From CAZELM01 sp964512995 (GTDB lineage Bacteria > CSSED10-310), in the NCBI GenBank assembly GCA_964512995.1, contig CAZELM010000015.1, positions 25,229 through 89,228 of the forward strand: a stretch of 64,000 nt of DNA. Reading direction: 5' to 3'. A program made the position numbers and the translations under genes. Shown piece by piece: positions 1-8,521 of this stretch. Below the pieces are notes generated by a model, which was given only the letters and a program-made list of their open reading frames with translations, ran no database searches and was not told where the DNA came from. Numbering within the stretch: position 1 is the stretch's first letter; every line of letters starts with the position of its first letter.

Positions 1-1116
1 ATATCGACAACAGATCAAGTGCTTTTGGACAAATTATCACTGGAATACCAGGCAAAGTCAGATGAGTATACGATTTCGATAGACTACAGCGATATTCTTA
101 ACCAGGATTTTGATGCGGAACAACGGGAACGAGAGCGGGAACGAAGGCTGAAAATCCTTAATCAACCCACTCCTTCTGCGATGAATAGTTCCGGGGAACC
201 TTCAACTCAGCGGGTTTCTTCTGGAGGTCAGAACCCTATTCGCATCAGTGAGATAAGAGAAGGACAGACTTTTGGCGATCGCTATACTATTCTGCAACGT
301 ATCGGATCCGGTGGTATGGGCATTGTCTTCAAGGCAAAAGATCTTGAGCTCGATGAACTCGTAGCCATTAAAATCCTTACTCCACACCAGACATTGGATG
401 ATACCGCAGTGGTCCGTTTCAAACAGGAAATCAAACTCGCTCGCCAAATCAACCATCCCAATGTAATCCGGATTTACGATCTGGGGGATTACAATGGGAT
501 CAAATTTATCACTATGGAGTATTTCCCAGGAGAGCAACTCAAAAAGATCATAGATGAGAATGGCTCATTTTCATACAAACAGGGTCTTGATATCGCGATC
601 AAAATCTGCTCCGGACTGATAGCCGCTCACAATAAAGGAATCATTCATCGGGACATTAAAAGTCAGAACATTATGCTTGCTATTGATGGAACAGTCAAAG
701 TTCTCGATTTTGGAATTGCCAAATCCAGAGATTTCAAAGGATTAACTGTCGATGGCAGTGTCTTGGGAACGCCAGAGTATATAAGTCCAGAAGCGATTAT
801 GCAGCAGAATGTTGACCGCCGCAGCGATATTTATTCGTTGGGCATCGTTTTTTATGAAATGTTCACGGGCACACTCCCAATAACGGGAAATAACATCATG
901 ACAATCGTTCGAAAACATCTGAACAGCGAATTCCCAAAACCTCGGGAGATCCAGGAAAACCTCTCCCCGGAACTTGAAGATGTCATCATTCAATGTCTGG
1001 AGAGAGAGCCGAGAAACCGGTATCAATCCGTCAATGAATTAATTGCGGATCTGAAAATTCTGAGATCGATATTATCGGATGAAAGTGCATCAGAAGAGTA
1101 TAAGACGCTTTCGTAA
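1..1116 (+). CDS. Serine/threonine protein kinase, 5' end cut by the window
   Basis: This is a eukaryotic-type Ser/Thr protein kinase that phosphorylates protein substrates with ATP. The frame is open from base 1, so the gene probably begins upstream; a GTG at 19 is possible but has no SD. Counting from base 1, the kinase domain covers about residues 94-350. It has the glycine loop GSGGMG (about 102), VAIK with the ATP-binding Lys (about 124), HRDIKSQN (about 216), DFG (about 236) and GTPEYISPE in the activation segment, so it should be active. A charged, disordered linker precedes the domain and no transmembrane segment follows it. The missing N-terminus could hold a sensory or TPR domain. 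It converges on the collagen-like gene at 1262. Confidence 0.9.
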   Translation: MSTTDQVLLDKLSLEYQAKSDEYTISIDYSDILNQDFDAEQRERERERRLKILNQPTPSAMNSSGEPSTQRVSSGGQNPIRISEIREGQTFGDRYTILQRIGSGGMGIVFKAKDLELDELVAIKILTPHQTLDDTAVVRFKQEIKLARQINHPNVIRIYDLGDYNGIKFITMEYFPGEQLKKIIDENGSFSYKQGLDIAIKICSGLIAAHNKGIIHRDIKSQNIMLAIDGTVKVLDFGIAKSRDFKGLTVDGSVLGTPEYISPEAIMQQNVDRRSDIYSLGIVFYEMFTGTLPITGNNIMTIVRKHLNSEFPKPREIQENLSPELEDVIIQCLEREPRNRYQSVNELIADLKILRSILSDESASEEYKTLS

Positions 1117-1171
1117 TCAGTTTTATACTGGAACGGCAAGAGAAAAAATATGCCGGATGTCCCTATAAATA

Positions 1172-1213
1172 GAGAGGACTTTTCATTTGACGCTGCAGAT
1201 GAATTGTCCTCTC
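1172..1213. terminator. Long hairpin between convergent genes
   Basis: An inverted repeat has arms GAGAGGAC (1172-1179) and GTCCTCTC (1206-1213), with an inner stem TTCAT/ATGAA and a 12-nt loop. It lies between a plus-strand gene ending at 1116 and a minus-strand gene ending at 1262. The flanks are AT-rich but there is no clean T-run, so it may act as a bidirectional terminator or only as a 3'-end stabiliser. Confidence 0.5.
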
Positions 1214-1261
1214 ATTATTTATTATTCGAGCGAACTGTCCGTAATCAAACAGCGAGCAGGG

Positions 1262-3253
1262 TTATCTGACCCATACATTTAATATGCTTCCAGTGGTATG
1301 CCCTGTTGGCACTTCTCCATCGGATTGTGCTCCTGCGATACCCATGAAATGCAGATTTGATCGGAATTCGGTCGACTTGAATGTAAAACACTGGGGTGCT
1401 GATCCTGGAACCGGATAGGGCACCGTGCTGTTCAGAATCAGGGTTCCATTATAGTTATGATCATAGAGCCAGACGGAACTGGTGGGTGCGCCGTGACATG
1501 GACCACGATTGTCGAATAGATAACTGAATGAATGGTCGAATGTACCATCACTGTTGCAATCGTGTTGGATCTCATAGGAATAGGCACCGGAGTTAACAGG
1601 GGGCCGTTGAATAGCTCCAAAGTTTGTGAAGTCAAAATTGACCGCGATAAATTTTCCCGTTCCATTGCCATTGTTGAGAAATTTACTGTCTCCTGGGTTC
1701 TGGCATTTGATGAGAATCTCTCGCTTGTTTGAAAACATCAGATTAAAAGCTTCGGAACCGACATATCCATGTTGATTGCCATAGAGTTCATCAGTCCATA
1801 ATCCGTCTTGATTAATGGGTGAACTGCCGGTAACGGTGTTTCCCCCATGATATTGAAGCACTTTCATCCAGCCACCCCCATCATAATCCATCAGACAATA
1901 TACTTTGAAAGCAGAACCGCTGTACCCGACTGGCTTGATCCAGTATGCACCATCGCCCTGAGATTCACCCGCATTCAAGATTTCCTCACACGATTGTGCC
2001 GGATTGAATGAAGAACCCAATGGTGCAGTATAGATAGGTGCCCATTGAGTGCCATTGCATACTTCAATCTGATTGGCGTGCCATCGGATGGTGCCGGCTT
2101 TTTCTGCCGTACATGCTGAGGGATCGTCTGCAACCTGAATTCCTCCGGATACAGACAGTGTCGAGTGGGGTGCAGACGTTCCAATCCCGACATTACCGCT
2201 CGCTTTGAGCCACATTCCATCATTTTCTGAACCGATGCGAATGTCTTTCGATTCTGAAAGGGTTCGGTCATATGCTTCAATGATACCGTTCCCATTGGCA
2301 TAGCCCATCTCAAGTCCTGTCCCTGTGGTTGGGAGTATCCGATCGGAATCCAAGACACGAATCATGCCGTTATTGACATCGAGTTTGGCTTCGGGTTCGG
2401 ATGTTCCTAAACCAAGATAACCTGAACTCTCCGTATAGTAAGCATCAGCGCCGGATATGTTCCCATCGTCATGATACAGAAGCTGATAATTGCTTCCTCC
2501 AAGAGGAAGAGTTGGTCCGGTTGGTCCCTGAATTCCCTGTAAGCCCTGTGGTCCTGTGGGTCCGATCGGTCCCTGAATTCCCTGTAAGCCCTGCGGTCCT
2601 GTGGGTCCGATCGGTCCCTGAATTCCCTGTAAGCCCTGTGGTCCTGTGGGTCCGATTGGTCCCTGAATTCCCTGTAAGCCTTGTGGTCCTGTGGGTCCGA
2701 TTGGTCCCTGAATTCCCTGTAAGCCCTGTGGTCCTGTGGGTCCGGTTGGTCCCTGAATTCCCTGTAAGCCTTGTGGTCCTGTGGGTCCGATAAGTCCGGC
2801 TGGATCACCTAGCCATTGCCCGGATTCATTGATCACAGTGCCAAACTGGGATATTGAGATGCTTCTCGGATGAATGTTCGCATCATATACGTCGCCAGCA
2901 TTGATTGCCTGACCACTACTGGTCATGATTTGTCTGGGAGATAAAGCTTCACCATTCACGATCACTTCGAGCCAGAACATTCCATCAAATTCAATATCAA
3001 TAGGCGTGACTTCTCCTAACACAACATGGAAAATGCCTTGCTCTACAAGTATGTTTTCTTGGTTTTCAGACCATACCGGCATCTCGGCCGTCTGGGAGTT
3101 AAAAATATTGAATGTAAAGTTGAGACTCCCGTTAATCGGATGATCGGCGGCATCATAAAGATGCCCCTGATAGTTTATTTTTGGGGTGATTTCAGCAAAT
3201 GCTGAAGTGCTCATGAAAACTACTAACATAACAAAATTTGAAAGTTGTTTCAT
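1262..3253 (-). CDS. Collagen-like surface protein with fibrinogen-like C-terminal domain
   Basis: A secreted 663-residue protein. Residues 1-20 form a signal peptide ending AFA. Residues about 25-150 are the N-terminal domain shared by all five collagen-like proteins here (landmarks NYQGHL, WLEV, IHPRSISI). Residues about 153-250 are uninterrupted Gly-X-Y triplets built from a 15-residue unit. Then comes the shared module with YHDDGN and GLGTSEPEAKLDV. From about residue 420 the sequence SCEEILNAG, DGAYWI, VYCLMDYDGGGW is typical of the start of fibrinogen-related domains, and the region has several cysteines. The role is inferred to be a trimeric surface filament with a binding head; the ligand is unknown. 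An SD (GGAGG) precedes the ATG. Confidence 0.85.
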   Translation of the reverse strand: MKQLSNFVMLVVFMSTSAFAEITPKINYQGHLYDAADHPINGSLNFTFNIFNSQTAEMPVWSENQENILVEQGIFHVVLGEVTPIDIEFDGMFWLEVIVNGEALSPRQIMTSSGQAINAGDVYDANIHPRSISISQFGTVINESGQWLGDPAGLIGPTGPQGLQGIQGPTGPTGPQGLQGIQGPIGPTGPQGLQGIQGPIGPTGPQGLQGIQGPIGPTGPQGLQGIQGPIGPTGPQGLQGIQGPTGPTLPLGGSNYQLLYHDDGNISGADAYYTESSGYLGLGTSEPEAKLDVNNGMIRVLDSDRILPTTGTGLEMGYANGNGIIEAYDRTLSESKDIRIGSENDGMWLKASGNVGIGTSAPHSTLSVSGGIQVADDPSACTAEKAGTIRWHANQIEVCNGTQWAPIYTAPLGSSFNPAQSCEEILNAGESQGDGAYWIKPVGYSGSAFKVYCLMDYDGGGWMKVLQYHGGNTVTGSSPINQDGLWTDELYGNQHGYVGSEAFNLMFSNKREILIKCQNPGDSKFLNNGNGTGKFIAVNFDFTNFGAIQRPPVNSGAYSYEIQHDCNSDGTFDHSFSYLFDNRGPCHGAPTSSVWLYDHNYNGTLILNSTVPYPVPGSAPQCFTFKSTEFRSNLHFMGIAGAQSDGEVPTGHTTGSILNVWVR
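2523..2792 (-). repeat. Six 45-bp tandem repeats encoding collagen triplets
   Basis: Units begin at 2523, 2568, 2613, 2658, 2703 and 2748 and differ by only a few bases. Each encodes a 15-residue Gly-X-Y block of the type GPTGPQGLQGIQGPI. Because 45 is divisible by three, several other frames also stay open, which explains the long spurious ORFs here. Confidence 0.95.
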
Positions 3254-3359
3254 TTATAATCCTCCTTATTATCCTCTCTTGTTTCCATCCATGATTCTGA
3301 TAATATCGAACACGATGAAGATGCGTCAATGGATTCGATTAATATTGACTTGATGAAAA

Positions 3360-4277
3360 ATGCCGGCTCATTCTCCCAATAACCGTAAACAAAATCGTTA
3401 TTTAAAACAATGGTATATAACTGTGTCAGAGAAGGATCATGGTCTTCCGTTGCATCTGGTAATTCCGAAGCATATTCCAAGTATTAGCCGTGATATGGTA
3501 GCGAGATATTTTTCACAGGGCTCCGTTTATCTTGATCAGCACCGTATTTTCGATTCATCACGAATGGTAAAAACCGGAGAAACCATTCGGATTCCTAAAA
3601 CACCCAATCAAGTTCGATGCACTTTTTCTGTTTCGAGTATCGATGTGTTATATGAAGATCCGTTTATCATCGTAGTTAACAAACCGTCTGGAATGGCGTC
3701 AGATGACACCCTGGCTGGCCGAGTAAATACGCTTCCATACATTCTCTCTCAACGTTATGACAGAAACCAGTATTTACAGACAGTGCATCGTCTGGACATG
3801 GGGACATCTGGAATAATGATTCTCAGTAAAAAACCAGCGACTACCAGGCGATTGAACGAACAATTCCGGGAGCATTCTGTTCAGAAAACATATCTGGCGA
3901 TTGTTCATGGGCTGCTGAAAAACAAGGATGGACGAATAGAGAGTCATCTGTGTCGTGATCCGAGGGATCCGCGCAAATTCAAATCCAGTCAGAAGGATGG
4001 GAAGAAGAGCATCACTATTTTTCGCGTTCGGGAATCACACGAAGACTATTCACTTGTAGAAGTTCAGTTGATCACGGGTCGTACGCATCAAATACGGGTT
4101 CATTTTGCGGAACAGGGGAATCCCATTCTGGGAGATGGTTTGTATGGTCCCCCGGGAATTGCTGCTCGGTTGATGCTTCACGCATTTTCTATTTCCTTTG
4201 TTCATCCGAACTCGAAAAAGATCATGCAGCTAGTTGCACCAGAACCTGAGGAGTTTAGAAGATTTTTTCGGGAATGA
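3360..4277 (+). CDS. RluA-family pseudouridine synthase
   Basis: Isomerises specific uridines to pseudouridine in rRNA or tRNA. An S4-like RNA-binding region (about residues 35-80; SRDMVARYFSQGSVYLD) precedes the catalytic domain. The family motif HRLDMGTSGIMILSK (about residues 143-157) contains the catalytic Asp, and the C-terminal TGRTHQIRVHF motif is present. The length of 305 residues is normal for RluC/RluD-type enzymes; the sequence alone does not show which site is modified. The SD at the ATG is weak, and a later GTG at 3423 is a less likely start. The 3' end overlaps the convergent lipid kinase gene by 23 bp. Confidence 0.9.
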   Translation: MPAHSPNNRKQNRYLKQWYITVSEKDHGLPLHLVIPKHIPSISRDMVARYFSQGSVYLDQHRIFDSSRMVKTGETIRIPKTPNQVRCTFSVSSIDVLYEDPFIIVVNKPSGMASDDTLAGRVNTLPYILSQRYDRNQYLQTVHRLDMGTSGIMILSKKPATTRRLNEQFREHSVQKTYLAIVHGLLKNKDGRIESHLCRDPRDPRKFKSSQKDGKKSITIFRVRESHEDYSLVEVQLITGRTHQIRVHFAEQGNPILGDGLYGPPGIAARLMLHAFSISFVHPNSKKIMQLVAPEPEEFRRFFRE

Positions 4278-5193
4278 TGACCTGTAGCGCATTTGGCACG
4301 ATCTCAATGGTAATGGGCGATTGACCTGCTGATTCTCCATCCAGTTCTAATCCAATGGGTGGATCAGAATCGAGGCTCATACGCATACCGGTCGCTCGAT
4401 GCACTTTGGGATGCGTAATAAAACTGCCATCAAACAATCCTTTGATATTCCGTAATACGTCGAGTTTGCTCATATCCTGAATAATCGTGAAATCCAGAAC
4501 ACCATCATTGGGAATCGCTTTGGGCGCTGGCATCATTCCACCTCCACTGAACCGGCCGATTGCGGCATTCATGCTGAATAACCTCAAATGGTGTGGATTA
4601 TCGTCGATTTTCAGGTCAGCATTCGAGCTATGATATTGGAAAAGAGATGCCAGGAGACTGGTTATGTATGAAAAGGAACTGCTTCTCCCCTGCTGTTTGG
4701 CCATGTTCGCTTTCTGGGCGACATAAGCATCGAAGCCCATTCCAGCCATGTTGATGAAATATCGAGATTGCTTGCTGCTGTTATGCTGATAATGAGCGAG
4801 CCCGACATCGTGACGCATCGTCATTTCATTTTTTATCAAGGAGATAACTGCATCTGGGTTGAGTGGAATCGACAGAGAACGGCACCAGTCATTTCCCGTT
4901 CCAATTGGAAACTGCGTAAGTATTATTTCATGACTAGGAACTTCTCTTTGTTTCAGCAATCCATTGACTATCTCATTGATAGTCCCATCTCCACCGACTC
5001 CAATAAATTTTCTATATCCTTTTTGCACTGCGCTCGCTGCAAGATCAGTCGCATGATTGGGACAATTTGTGTTAGCGGTGATTATTCCGATATTTTCATT
5101 GATCATGCGGTCGCATACACCATTCCAGATCTTCACTGATTTTCCTGAAGACGCACGTGGATTCACAATGGCAAACCAGGGAGTTGTGTTCAT
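4255..5193 (-). CDS. Diacylglycerol kinase family lipid kinase
   Basis: A cytoplasmic or membrane-associated lipid kinase of the DgkB/YegS superfamily, transferring phosphate from ATP to a diacylglycerol- or sphingosine-like lipid. N-terminal NPRASSGK is followed by the nucleotide-binding motif GVGGDGTINEIVNGL (GGDG at about residues 67-70). A later FPIGTGNDWCRSL motif and the C-terminal LELDGES motif are also family signatures. The length of 312 residues is normal. The substrate cannot be told from sequence. It converges on the RluA-type gene with a 23-bp 3' overlap. Confidence 0.88.
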   Translation of the reverse strand: MNTTPWFAIVNPRASSGKSVKIWNGVCDRMINENIGIITANTNCPNHATDLAASAVQKGYRKFIGVGGDGTINEIVNGLLKQREVPSHEIILTQFPIGTGNDWCRSLSIPLNPDAVISLIKNEMTMRHDVGLAHYQHNSSKQSRYFINMAGMGFDAYVAQKANMAKQQGRSSSFSYITSLLASLFQYHSSNADLKIDDNPHHLRLFSMNAAIGRFSGGGMMPAPKAIPNDGVLDFTIIQDMSKLDVLRNIKGLFDGSFITHPKVHRATGMRMSLDSDPPIGLELDGESAGQSPITIEIVPNALQVIIPEKIF

Positions 5194-5471
5194 CTGTTAT
5201 CTACCGCTTTCATGGATTGGATATCAACTCATAAAACGTTTATTGTTTTCAATTCCAACAGGATAATATCACACGCAGTATGGATTGTCTTCAGAGATGT
5301 GGGTTTTTATGCGTTTTCTGGTCAGAGTCACTGGTTTCGTTTTAGAAGAAGAATCCTTGCAGCAGTGATTCTTCCGTCTTATACTCCGAGCGGGATATGT
5401 TATGGGAGAATTGAGGAATCGATCTATATGAATAACTCGTCTTGAATTGAGTAAACTAGAAAGGTGGTTTC

Positions 5472-7049
5472 ATGGATAAGATCGGGATTGGTTTGATAGG
5501 GATTGGTGCATGGGGACAGAATCTTCTGAGAAATTTTTATCAATTGGGAGTATTACGGGCAGCATGTGATATTCATGGTGATGTTGAGAAAAAAGTAGCG
5601 GATTTGACGCCTGATGTCCCATTTTATACAGATCCTGATAAGATCCTCTGTGATCCGGGCATTGGTGCTATTGTCATCGCCACACCAGCCGTAGATCATG
5701 CTCGAATGGCAGAACAAGCCATATTGGCGGGTAAAGATGTGTTTGTCGAAAAACCATTGGCCATTAATATTGCAGATGGAATAAAATTGGTGGAATTGGC
5801 TGAACGTTGCGGAAAAATACTGATGGTCGGACATGTACTGAATTATCATCCTGTTTTTGTAAAACTAAAAGAGGTCGTGGATTCCGGAGAGCTCGGAAAG
5901 ATCCGGTATATCTATTCAAATCGGTTGAATATTGGAAAAATCAGAACAGAAGAAAATATTCTGTGGAGTTTTGCTCCGCATGATGTCTCCATTCTCTTGT
6001 CCCTACTTCGAGAAATGCCGTCTCAACTATCCTGTCAGGGTGGATGTTATGTAAATGAGTCGATTTTTGATGTGACTATGACACAAATGGTATTTCCAAG
6101 CGGTGTGAGAGGGCACATTTATGTCAGTTGGCTTCATCCCTTCAAGGAGCAGCGACTGGTCATCGTAGGTTCTGAGAAGATGGCGGTTATGGATGACACA
6201 AGCGCGGATAAATTAAAACTCTACCCCCATTCCGTGAAATGGAAGGATCGTACACCTACCGCTATCAAAGCTGAAGCCGAAATCATCGATACCGACAACA
6301 TAGAACCATTAACTTCCGAATGCACTCATTTTCTGGAGTGTATATCATCACGTAAAGCGCCACGAACCGATGGCCGGGAAGGATTACGGGTTCTAACTGT
6401 TCTGGATGCATGCCAGAAATCCTTAAATCAAAATGGGATCCCTGTAATGTTAGGTAATATTGATTTTTTGAATAAACCATATTTTAAACACGAATCTGCG
6501 TATGTCGATGATCCTGTGGATATTGGCGTGAATACGAAGATCTGGCATTTCTCCCATGTATTGAAAGGCGCACGCATTGGGACCAATTGTATACTTGGAC
6601 AGAATGTGAATATTGGCAGCAAAGCCATAATCGGCAACAATGTGAAAATTCAAAATAATGTCTCTGTTTATGATGAAGTCATACTGGAGGATTATGTCTT
6701 TTGCGGTCCTTCCATGGTTTTCACCAATGTGATTAATCCCCGCTCTGAAATCAATCGAAAGGATGAGTATAAAAGAACACTTGTGAAAAAGGGTGCCACC
6801 CTGGGTGCGAATTGTACGATTGTATGTGGAAACACCATCGGTGAGTATTCATTGATTGGAGCAGGTTCAGTGGTAACTCATGATGTTCCTCCTTACGCGA
6901 TTATGGCTGGTGTACCTGCGATCCATATCGGCTGGATCTGTCGATGTGGTATCCGGCTTCAATTCGATGGCGAATGGGCTGAATGCACGACATGCAAACA
7001 GAAATACCATAAGATCGGGAAAAAACGTATTGAAGCAGTGGTGTCTTGA
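5472..7049 (+). CDS. Fused Gfo/Idh/MocA dehydrogenase and left-handed beta-helix acyltransferase
   Basis: A two-domain sugar-nucleotide enzyme. Residues about 1-340 are an NAD(P)-dependent sugar oxidoreductase with GIGAWG (residues 10-15) and EKP (residues 93-95). From about residue 348 to 490 there are hexapeptide repeats of the WbpD/WlbB acyltransferase type (IGTNCILGQNVNIGSKAIIG). The tail holds a small CRCG...CTTC ribbon. By analogy with WbpB plus WbpD, which act in the route to 2,3-diacetamido sugars, it should oxidise a UDP-HexNAc derivative and acylate the 3-amino product; that pathway is inferred. An SD (AAGGTGG) precedes the ATG. Only 3 nt separate it from the next gene, so they are probably cotranscribed. 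Confidence 0.88.
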   Translation: MDKIGIGLIGIGAWGQNLLRNFYQLGVLRAACDIHGDVEKKVADLTPDVPFYTDPDKILCDPGIGAIVIATPAVDHARMAEQAILAGKDVFVEKPLAINIADGIKLVELAERCGKILMVGHVLNYHPVFVKLKEVVDSGELGKIRYIYSNRLNIGKIRTEENILWSFAPHDVSILLSLLREMPSQLSCQGGCYVNESIFDVTMTQMVFPSGVRGHIYVSWLHPFKEQRLVIVGSEKMAVMDDTSADKLKLYPHSVKWKDRTPTAIKAEAEIIDTDNIEPLTSECTHFLECISSRKAPRTDGREGLRVLTVLDACQKSLNQNGIPVMLGNIDFLNKPYFKHESAYVDDPVDIGVNTKIWHFSHVLKGARIGTNCILGQNVNIGSKAIIGNNVKIQNNVSVYDEVILEDYVFCGPSMVFTNVINPRSEINRKDEYKRTLVKKGATLGANCTIVCGNTIGEYSLIGAGSVVTHDVPPYAIMAGVPAIHIGWICRCGIRLQFDGEWAECTTCKQKYHKIGKKRIEAVVS

Positions 7050-7052
7050 GCG

Positions 7053-8465
7053 ATGTCGCACTCATCATTAGATTACATTGAAAAAAGCCGTCGAGTTCAC
7101 ACGACCTATTTCTCTGAGTTAGAACGGCTGTATCGATTTGCTATCCCGGAAGGAATGCGAGTGCTGGAATTGGGCTGTCATACGGGCCGATTACTCGTTG
7201 CGGTCAATCCAGCATTTGGGATGGGGGTGGATAGTGACATTCATGCAATAGAGACTGCTCGGGAGATTTTTTCTGATCGAGAAAATGTCAAATTTGTCAT
7301 TGGTGATTGTGAAGAAATGGATTGGAGTGAATATCAACCATTTGACTATATCATTCTTTCAGATCTGACACCGCTTTTGAATGACATTGAGACTACTTTC
7401 CGTCACTTGCACGCTGTCTGTATTCCATCGACTCGGATTATTCTCAACTTCCAAAATAACCTCTGGAATCCTGCCCTGCGCCTGGCCAGCCTGTTCGGTT
7501 TGCGAAAACGGTATGCAAAAATGAACTGGCTTTCCATGCAGGATATCCAGAACTTGTTGTATCTCTCTGGATTTCAAATCATTACAAAAGGTACCCGGGT
7601 TCTAGCTCCCTTTCAATTCCCATTGTTGACTTCTTTTCTGAATCGGTTTTTGTCAAAAGTACCAATCATTGAACAATTGTCCCTGACATGTTTTATTATT
7701 GCCCGACCAGAGCCTGTGTCGGGTGTTCGGAATAGTGAAGATTATTCCGTCTCCATTATGGTCCCAACACGCAATGAAAAAGGCAATATCGCTGGTATTT
7801 TCGATCGGACTCCCAAGATGGGAAGATGGACTGAACTGGTGTTTGTCGATGGTCATTCAGAGGACGGAACAATCGAAGCGATCGAGGAGGGGATTGCCAA
7901 TCACGGGCATGAGTGGCATCGGACCATCCTTATACACCAGACTGGCAAGGGAAAGGGACAAGCGGTTCGTCAAGGATTTGAAGCCTGTAATGGTGATATC
8001 CTGATGATTCTGGATTCGGATCTGACGATGCCACCCGAAGATTTACCGAAGTATTACGAGGCCATCAAACTGAATCGAGCAGAATTCATTAATGGAAGCA
8101 GACTCGTTTACCCGATGGATAAACGTGCCATGCGATTTTTAAATATGATTGCCAATAAATTATTCGCCATCATGTTTACATGGCTGCTTGGTCAGCCTGT
8201 CAAGGATACGTTGTGTGGCACAAAAGTTCTCTGGAGAGCGGATTATCTGAAAATCGCTCACAATCGATCATATTTCGGTGATTTTGATCCATTCGGTGAT
8301 TTTGATTTATTGTTTGGAGCGTCACGGCTGAATTTGAAGATCGTTGACCTGCCGATTCGCTATCGGGAAAGAGTCTATGGAGATATTAAGATCAGTCGTT
8401 GGAAGCATGGCTGGCTGCTGTTGAGAATGTGTTTAATCGCCTTTAAAAAATTGAAATTGAGTTAA
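7053..8465 (+). CDS. Fused SAM methyltransferase and family 2 glycosyltransferase
   Basis: An unusual fusion. Residues about 1-220 are a class I SAM-dependent methyltransferase (motif I VLELGCHTGRLL at about residue 35; later a GDCEEMDW acidic segment). Residues about 230-470 are a GT2 of the dolichyl-phosphate mannose/glucose synthase type, with VPTRNEKGNIAGIF, FVDGHSEDGT, DSDLTMPPED and the late WKHGWLLLRM segment. It probably moves a sugar onto a lipid carrier and methylates a related acceptor in envelope glycan synthesis; substrates are unknown. It follows the dehydrogenase/acyltransferase fusion by 3 nt. A separate methyltransferase-GT2 gene pair at 26257-27746 is the unfused counterpart. 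Confidence 0.85.
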   Translation: MSHSSLDYIEKSRRVHTTYFSELERLYRFAIPEGMRVLELGCHTGRLLVAVNPAFGMGVDSDIHAIETAREIFSDRENVKFVIGDCEEMDWSEYQPFDYIILSDLTPLLNDIETTFRHLHAVCIPSTRIILNFQNNLWNPALRLASLFGLRKRYAKMNWLSMQDIQNLLYLSGFQIITKGTRVLAPFQFPLLTSFLNRFLSKVPIIEQLSLTCFIIARPEPVSGVRNSEDYSVSIMVPTRNEKGNIAGIFDRTPKMGRWTELVFVDGHSEDGTIEAIEEGIANHGHEWHRTILIHQTGKGKGQAVRQGFEACNGDILMILDSDLTMPPEDLPKYYEAIKLNRAEFINGSRLVYPMDKRAMRFLNMIANKLFAIMFTWLLGQPVKDTLCGTKVLWRADYLKIAHNRSYFGDFDPFGDFDLLFGASRLNLKIVDLPIRYRERVYGDIKISRWKHGWLLLRMCLIAFKKLKLS

Positions 8466-8466
8466 C

Positions 8467-8486
8467 AAAATCTGTAATGGATTTTT
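8467..8486. terminator. Small hairpin between convergent genes
   Basis: Arms AAAATC (8467-8472) and GATTTT (8480-8485) flank a 7-nt loop and are followed by one more T. It lies between a plus-strand gene ending at 8465 and a minus-strand gene ending at 8522. The stem is short, so this is a weak bidirectional terminator candidate. Confidence 0.35.
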
Positions 8487-8521
8487 AGTTGGAGATCCAG
8501 TTTGTACATTTCTCAGAATGA

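Noticed and set aside
2401..2808. Long open frames on both strands across the collagen repeats (130 and 133 codons)
   Set aside because: The repeat length of 45 bp is divisible by three, so alternative frames remain open automatically; they have no SD and read as simple repeated peptides.
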